DNA from: Candidatus Litorirhabdus singularis
Lineage (GTDB): Bacteria; Pseudomonadota; Gammaproteobacteria; Pseudomonadales; Halieaceae
Assembly (NCBI RefSeq): GCF_026262625.1
Contig: NZ_SHNN01000001.1
Span: 1,798,001-1,862,000, forward strand
Length of the DNA: 64,000 nt
Reading direction: 5' to 3'
The notes beneath the pieces are model-generated. The model saw only the letters and a list, made by a program, of their open reading frames with translations. It had not been told where the DNA came from and ran no database searches. How positions within the stretch are numbered: position 1 is the first letter of the stretch; every line of letters begins with the position of its first letter. Both the position numbers and the translations under genes were made by a program. Below, in pieces: positions 60,001-64,000 of this stretch.

Positions 60001-60759
60001 ATGATCAAGGTGGCATACCGAATATTGCTGGGCATAGTATTGCTCTGCTCCGGCCAGGCGCAGGCAGACTGGAAAGACCTATTAGACACGGTTACGGACA
60101 CTGCAAAAGATTCCACTACCGCTAAACAGGCGACAGCCGCGCTCGGGCTCTCGGAAGAGGAAGTTGTACTCGGCCTCAAGGAGGCATTGAATACCAGCAC
60201 CAGGATTGCGGTGGAGACTTTGGGTAAACAGGGCGGTTTCATGGATAATCCGCTGGTGCGGATACCGCTGCCTGAAGAGCTTGAATGGGTTGAGAAATCC
60301 CTGCGCAAGGCTGGACAGGACAAGTATGCCGATGACTTTGTGCTGACCATGAATCGGGCGGCGGAAAAAGCCGTGCCGATCGCACTGGAGCAATTTGAAG
60401 GTGCCATCAGTGCCATGACCCTCGATGATGCAAATAAAATTCTCAGCGGGCCCGATGACGCCGCTACTGCTTACTTTCGTGAGCACGCTGAAAAACCTTT
60501 GCGCGAGCGATTTTTGCCGATTGTAAAAGAGGCCACTGATGCCGCTGGTGTCACTGCTGCCTACAAGGAGATGACCAGTTACGCCGGAGGTTTTAGCAGC
60601 TTTTTCAGTAAGCAAGCGATCGATGTCGATGAGTACGTCACTGAGCAAACTCTTGATGGTTTGTTCCAGATGGTGGCCGCCGAAGAAGCGCGCATTCGCA
60701 CAGATCCAGTAGCGCGAACCAGCGAGCTGTTAGAACAAGTCTTTGGCGCGAGAAAATAG
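60001..60759 (+). CDS. DUF4197 exported protein
   Basis: A 252-residue protein with a signal peptide (VAYRILLGIVLLCSGQAQA, cleaved before DWKD). The DUF4197 signature is clear: GLSEEEVVLGLKEALNTSTR IAVETLGKQGGFMDNPLVRI PLPEELEWVEKSLRK, then AAEKAVPIALEQFEGAISAM and YFREHAEKPLRERFLPIV. The family is widespread, periplasmic and of unknown function. I chose ATG 60001 because GGAGAG lies seven bases upstream; longer frames to 59842 run into IS debris. It is a single gene. Confidence 0.88.
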   Translation: MIKVAYRILLGIVLLCSGQAQADWKDLLDTVTDTAKDSTTAKQATAALGLSEEEVVLGLKEALNTSTRIAVETLGKQGGFMDNPLVRIPLPEELEWVEKSLRKAGQDKYADDFVLTMNRAAEKAVPIALEQFEGAISAMTLDDANKILSGPDDAATAYFREHAEKPLRERFLPIVKEATDAAGVTAAYKEMTSYAGGFSSFFSKQAIDVDEYVTEQTLDGLFQMVAAEEARIRTDPVARTSELLEQVFGARK

Positions 60760-60804
60760 CAAGAAATGGGGCACTGATGAAAGCGGTCAGCTATGGCTGC
60801 CGCC

Positions 60805-60829
60805 TCCAGGGTTTAACTTGCCAATAACC
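60805..60829. mobile_element. IS6-family right-end debris
   Basis: CCAGGGTTTAACTTGCCAATAACC resembles the right end (TCAGGAAGTTAACTTGCCAGTACC in other copies) with a few changes. Only about 25 bp survive, between the DUF4197 and YlqF genes. Confidence 0.45.
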
Positions 60830-60969
60830 TCCACAGGTAGCTGGAGAAAACCGTAGTCGATCGAAGTCTTCACAGGGGCTATCAGGTAAGTGTGTATGTT
60901 CGTGTTAAACTGCTTTCCAGCCATCCACCCACCAATCTCTGCGGCTAATTGGAAGGAATAAACTAGAAC

Positions 60970-61872
60970 ATGCCGATTAATTGGTATCCCGGCCACATGC
61001 ATAAGGCCAACAAGGATATGAAAAAAATCCTGCCGCAGGTGGATCTGATCATTGAATTATTGGATTGCCGCCTACCCTACAGCAGTCAGAATCCGTCCAT
61101 TGCAACCCTGGCCAAAGGCAAGCCCTGTATAAAAGTACTGAGCAAGTCCGATCTGGCGGACCCTGAAATAACTCTGCAATGGCAGGAGTACTTTGAGCGG
61201 ACCGCCTCGGTAAAAACCATGCTCACCGCGTTGGATCAAACCGACAAAGCGCAGAAATTGATTCAACTTTGCCACAAGATGGTGCCGCGGCTAGCCAAAG
61301 CAAAGTTTAATTTGCAAGCTATGATTACCGGTATCCCCAATGTAGGGAAATCTACCCTGATCAACACCGTTGCTGGACGCAAAGTTGCCAAAACCGGCGA
61401 CGAACCAGCGATCACCAAAGGCATGCAGAGAATCCGCATCAACGAGGGTCTGGTATTGCTGGATACGCCGGGTATTCTCTGGCCAAAAATTCATAACCAG
61501 AACAGCGCTTACCGGCTGGCTGCCTCCGGGGCCATCAAAGACACGGCCATTGAGATCGAGGATATCGCCCTGTATCTCAGCGAATTTCTGCTACAGCACT
61601 ACCCGAGAAACTTGATGGCGCGCTACGAAATGACTGAACTGCCCGCGTCCGACATTGAATTCCTCGAAGTAATGGGTGCTAAGCGTGGCTGCCTGCGACG
61701 TGGCGGCCGCGTAGATCTGGAGAAGGTGTCATCCATTCTGGTCAATGAATATCGCGCCGGCATGCTGGGCAACATTACCCTTGAGACACCGGCAATGGTG
61801 GTAGTCGAGGAAAAGATTATCGCCAACAACAGGTCGAAGGATACCGCCAAATTAAATGCCCGAAATTGGTAG
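60970..61872 (+). CDS. ylqF: ribosome biogenesis GTPase YlqF/RbgA-like (circularly permuted)
   Basis: A 300-residue GTPase with the motif order G4-G1-G3, as in YlqF/YawG proteins that assist large-subunit maturation: WYPGHMHKANKDMKK at the N-terminus, G4 LSKSDLADP, G1 TGIPNVGKSTLINTVAG, G2 TKGMQRI and G3 LLDTPGILWPK. The C-terminus usually extends further; here it ends ARNW, and the stop codon TAG lies inside IS6 sequence (TTGGTAGAATCC versus the IS leader TTGATAGAATCG). The last residues may therefore be IS-derived. A promoter was not identified in the AT-poor gap upstream. Confidence 0.9.
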   Translation: MPINWYPGHMHKANKDMKKILPQVDLIIELLDCRLPYSSQNPSIATLAKGKPCIKVLSKSDLADPEITLQWQEYFERTASVKTMLTALDQTDKAQKLIQLCHKMVPRLAKAKFNLQAMITGIPNVGKSTLINTVAGRKVAKTGDEPAITKGMQRIRINEGLVLLDTPGILWPKIHNQNSAYRLAASGAIKDTAIEIEDIALYLSEFLLQHYPRNLMARYEMTELPASDIEFLEVMGAKRGCLRRGGRVDLEKVSSILVNEYRAGMLGNITLETPAMVVVEEKIIANNRSKDTAKLNARNW

Positions 61873-62689
61873 AATCCGCTCATGAATACTTATAAGCGCC
61901 ACTGATTCCAGCTAGGCGCCCCCCACCCGACATCATTTCCTACGCCGTCTGGCTCTAATACAGGTTCAACCTCAGGCGCGTGGTAACAGCCACCGCGATG
62001 TTGAAGATCTGCTCGCAGAGCGTGGCATCACAGTAAGCCGCGAAGCAATCCGCCTCTGGTGCATCAAGTTCGGTGCAATGTACGCCGGGAGATTGAAACA
62101 AAAGCACCGAGGCTATGGCGATACCTTCTACATCGACGAAGTCTTCGCCGGTGTGCCGGACCATTCAGATCAACGGCAAGTAGCATTATCTATGGCGGGC
62201 TGTTGATCAGGATGGCGAGGTGGTTGATGTATTTCTACAGGCCAGGCGAGATAGTGCAGCAGCAAAGCGCTTCTTCAGGCGCCTGTTGCGATCTAGTGGC
62301 GCCGAACCAAGGAGGATCGTGACTGATAAGCTGCGTAGCTACCCCGTAGCCCTACGGTAAGTTATGCCAGACACGATCCACAGTACTAAGCAGTATGAGA
62401 ATAATCGGGCTGAACAATCTCATGAGACGCGCGTTAGCAGGCGACCAGGGTGCGAGAGCGAGGGATGTGTGGTGCGGCATTCCGACGGTTCAAATCAATT
62501 AGTCCGGCTCAGAGATTTTTGGGAGCTCATGCAGCGGTTAGTAATTTATTTAACCTGGGTAGGCATCTCATCAGCGCAGAACATCATCGGAATCTTAGGG
62601 CAACTGCGTTTACAGAGTGGGGAATGGCGGTTGCTTGAGTCGTCGGTGTGGCAATTCGTTCGCTTCAAAAAGTTAACTTGTCAGCATCA
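61864..62689 (+). mobile_element. IS6-family element, almost full length, decayed, with four extra segments
   Basis: It starts at the leader TTGGTAGAATCCG (left tip missing), then MNTYKRH, ISYAVWL, a stop, YRFNL; 14-nt extra (61976-61989); RDVEDLLAERGITVSREAIR LWCIKFGAMYAGRLKQKHRG; DEVFA; 16-nt extra (62150-62165); QINGK, stop, HYLWRAVDQDGEVVDVFLQA and FFRRLLRSSGAEPRRIVTDK; SHE; a further 14-nt extra unique to this copy (62427-62440); RERGM; 15-nt extra (62470-62484); RFKSISPAQRFLGAHAAV; NLGRHLISAEHH and right end AAGTTAACTTGTCAGCATC. Confidence 0.9.
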
Positions 62690-62855
62690 TCGTGACGGAT
62701 ACGTTGCGCGGTTACCCGGTGGCTGAGCGGGAAGTGATGCCAGAAACGGTTCACAGTACTTAACAGTATGAGAATAACGGGGCAGAGCAATCTCATGAAT
62801 CGAGTTGGGTTAGGGAGAGAGGGATGGGTAAGTTCAAACCGGTCAGAAAAGCCCC
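62690..62855 (+). mobile_element. second IS6-family fragment, abutting the previous one
   Basis: Directly after the right end of the previous element a new piece of transposase begins (IVTDTLRGYPVAEREVMPET) and continues QYENNGAEQSHESS to MGKFKPVRKA. At the RERG-KFK site it has GAGAGAGGGATGGGTAAGTT and no extra segment. No terminal repeat remains. Confidence 0.75.
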
Positions 62856-62956
62856 CTTATTCCCCTGTCAGTTTTTTTTACACTGGGGGTGGCTGTAGCT
62901 CCGCAGGGAAGAAAATATATCCCCTAACTTATTGTTTAAATTGTAATATATTTTTC

Positions 62957-62972
62957 TGGCCTCAATATTGCA
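62957..62972 (+). promoter_or_regulatory. sigma-54-type promoter of the PEP-CTERM gene
   Basis: TGGCCTCAATATTGCA has the GG and GC dinucleotides exactly 12 bp apart, as required for RpoN (-24 TGGC, -12 TTGCA). It is 84 bp upstream of the ATG at 63056, in AT-rich DNA. PEP-CTERM genes in several proteobacteria are known to be under RpoN with the PrsK/PrsR system, which supports the call. Confidence 0.6.
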
Positions 62973-63055
62973 TTGTATTTTAGGAACTGTAATAACCTTT
63001 GTCTCACGGAGCAAAGGCTAACTTAACTTGAATTAGAATCTAAGGATGGCTAGAG

Positions 63056-63694
63056 ATGAAAATCGGAAATAAAACTAAGGGCGCCTTGAGAAAAGCAGCG
63101 CTCATTCTGTCGCTCGGCCTCGCAGCTAATGCGGCACAAGCAGGCTTCATTGCCGTCAATTCACCCTACGTATCCGGCGGGATTTCTACATTGGGTGCGG
63201 CGGGATTTGGTGGCGCCAGCTCGACTGCGTCAGCAACTTTTGGCTACGGCGCAGGGTCGAACTACTCTGGCGACTACTGGAATTCTCTTGTGTTTACATC
63301 CGACACCATTTTCGACATCAGTCTTGCCGCTTTTCAAGGTGGAAATGGCGACAACACTGGCGTACATCTGTTCAAGTGGGATGGCGCGGTACCGGGGCCT
63401 GTAGAGCGAATTGTTAACGCAGCGTTTGATTCAGTCCCCTGCGGTGGACCGCTTGCGGGGACTTGCAACTTAGCGAGCAATGTTAGGGCAGGCGCCATCC
63501 AGGTAGGCGATGTCTTCGCCACAGGGTTAGCAGCTGGAGATTATCTGATAGGTCTCTATGAGGGCAATAACGCGCCAGATCCTGGGTCAATTGCCTTCGA
63601 ACTTACCGCAAAACCTGTCCCCGCGCCTGCAACTCTTGCTCTTGTCGGACTCGGTCTGGTGGGTATTGGTAGATCCCGGAGACGCATCCGCTAG
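63056..63694 (+). CDS. PEP-CTERM sorting-domain protein
   Basis: A 212-residue secreted protein. The signal peptide is KAALILSLGLAANAAQAGF. The C-terminus has a PEP-CTERM signal: VPAPATLALVGLGLVGIGRS followed by RRRIR, a target for exosortase. The body (residues 30-185) is Gly/Ser/Ala-rich with alternating small residues and looks like a beta-sandwich, similar to short PEP-CTERM proteins whose function is unknown (STASATFGYGAGSNYSGDYW, DTIFDISLAAFQGGNGDNTG). Two Cys residues (PCGGPLAGTC) could form a disulfide. The gene is bounded by IS6 sequence on both sides and has a sigma-54-type promoter. Confidence 0.85.
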   Translation: MKIGNKTKGALRKAALILSLGLAANAAQAGFIAVNSPYVSGGISTLGAAGFGGASSTASATFGYGAGSNYSGDYWNSLVFTSDTIFDISLAAFQGGNGDNTGVHLFKWDGAVPGPVERIVNAAFDSVPCGGPLAGTCNLASNVRAGAIQVGDVFATGLAAGDYLIGLYEGNNAPDPGSIAFELTAKPVPAPATLALVGLGLVGIGRSRRRIR

Positions 63695-63731
63695 CGCAAT
63701 CTTTTTCTAGCTGAAGGCGGCGCCCTTCGCG

Positions 63732-64000
63732 GGTACTGCCAGGTTAAGTAGCCGATATTGATAGAATCGGTGGATGAATACCTACAAACGCCACCGATTC
63801 CCGCCAGATATCATTTCGTATGCCGTCTGGCTCTTCAATCGTTTCAACCTCAGGCGTGTGGTAACAGTCATCGGGATATTGAAGATCTGCTCGCAGAGCG
63901 TGGCATCACAGTCACCCGGGAATCAATCCGTCTCTGGTGCATCAAGTTTGGCGCCATTTATGCCCGCCGCCTGAAACGAAAGCATCGTGGCTATGGCGAC
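63732..64000 (+). mobile_element. IS6-family element, left part, running off the window
   Basis: Left end GGTACTGCCAGGTTAA, leader ATTGATAGAATCGG and the start codon of the transposase at 63774 (MNTYKRHRFPPDIISYAVWL FNRFNL). Then the 14-nt extra segment GCGTGTGGTAACAG (63854-63867) and, in another frame, HRDIEDLLAERGITVTRESI RLWCIKFGAIYARRLKRKHR. The best-preserved N-terminal half in the window; the rest lies beyond 64000. Confidence 0.88.

Overview
The window looks like chromosomal accessory DNA of a marine gammaproteobacterium. The gene mix fits the Halieaceae/OM60-NOR5 type: a CYP153-like P450, two large TonB-dependent receptors, PEP-CTERM-type secreted proteins, Rieske oxygenase and amidohydrolase catabolic genes, and a stand-alone photolyase/Cho pair. 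The taxonomic guess is inference from gene content; there is no rRNA or marker gene. I recognise no tRNA, rRNA or CRISPR array.

Layout. 1-4.6 kb: end of a membrane-anchored protein, an RNase J-like nuclease, and a leftward DNA-repair pair (cho then photolyase). 4.7-6.0 kb: CYP153-type P450. 6.4-13.5 kb: a tightly overlapping leftward polysaccharide operon (Wzx-like flippase, serine acetyltransferase-like protein, methyltransferase, three GT4 glycosyltransferases, GNAT). 14.2-17.7 kb: APH-like phosphotransferase divergent from a phytoene-desaturase-like FAD enzyme, with a TetR regulator. 18.1-22.7 kb: TraF-like outer-membrane protein and two serine hydrolases. 21.5-37.9 kb: a catabolic region around a TetR regulator, with two paralogous amidohydrolases, DUF1254 protein, Rieske oxygenase, TonB receptor, GPH-type transporter, quinone-reductase-like enzyme, GST, DUF3604 protein and a lamin-tail lipoprotein. 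38.3-41.6 kb: a Rho paralogue lacking its RNA-binding domain, a hexose-6-phosphate mutarotase and a PEP-CTERM-like protein. 41.7-52.5 kb: a LysR-controlled second catabolic cluster (TonB receptor, M28-like protein, Tat-exported amidase, Na+/solute symporter, enoyl-CoA hydratase, acyl-CoA ligase). 53.2-63.7 kb: an anchored YfiM-like protein, a CadC-like regulator facing a five-gene operon of small envelope proteins (four of them paralogues), DUF4197 protein, YlqF GTPase and a PEP-CTERM protein with a sigma-54-type promoter.

The gene blocks are punctuated by at least sixteen decayed pieces of one IS6-family element. They range from a 28-bp scar of two fused ends to about 800 bp. All use related ends (GGTACTGACAAGTTAACTT and its complement, which share a palindromic 10-bp core). 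They bound the polysaccharide locus, the TraF-like gene, the Rho paralogue, the mutarotase block and others, so much of the window looks assembled from IS6-bounded cassettes.

The most unusual signal is inside these IS copies. The transposase reading frame carries discrete extra segments of 14, 16 and 15 nt at fixed sites in some copies and not in others, plus a further 14-nt one unique to a single copy. Two of the segments are inverted versions of the same sequence, and another two resemble each other. The 14- and 16-nt segments each break the frame but together restore it. I know of no described element of this kind.
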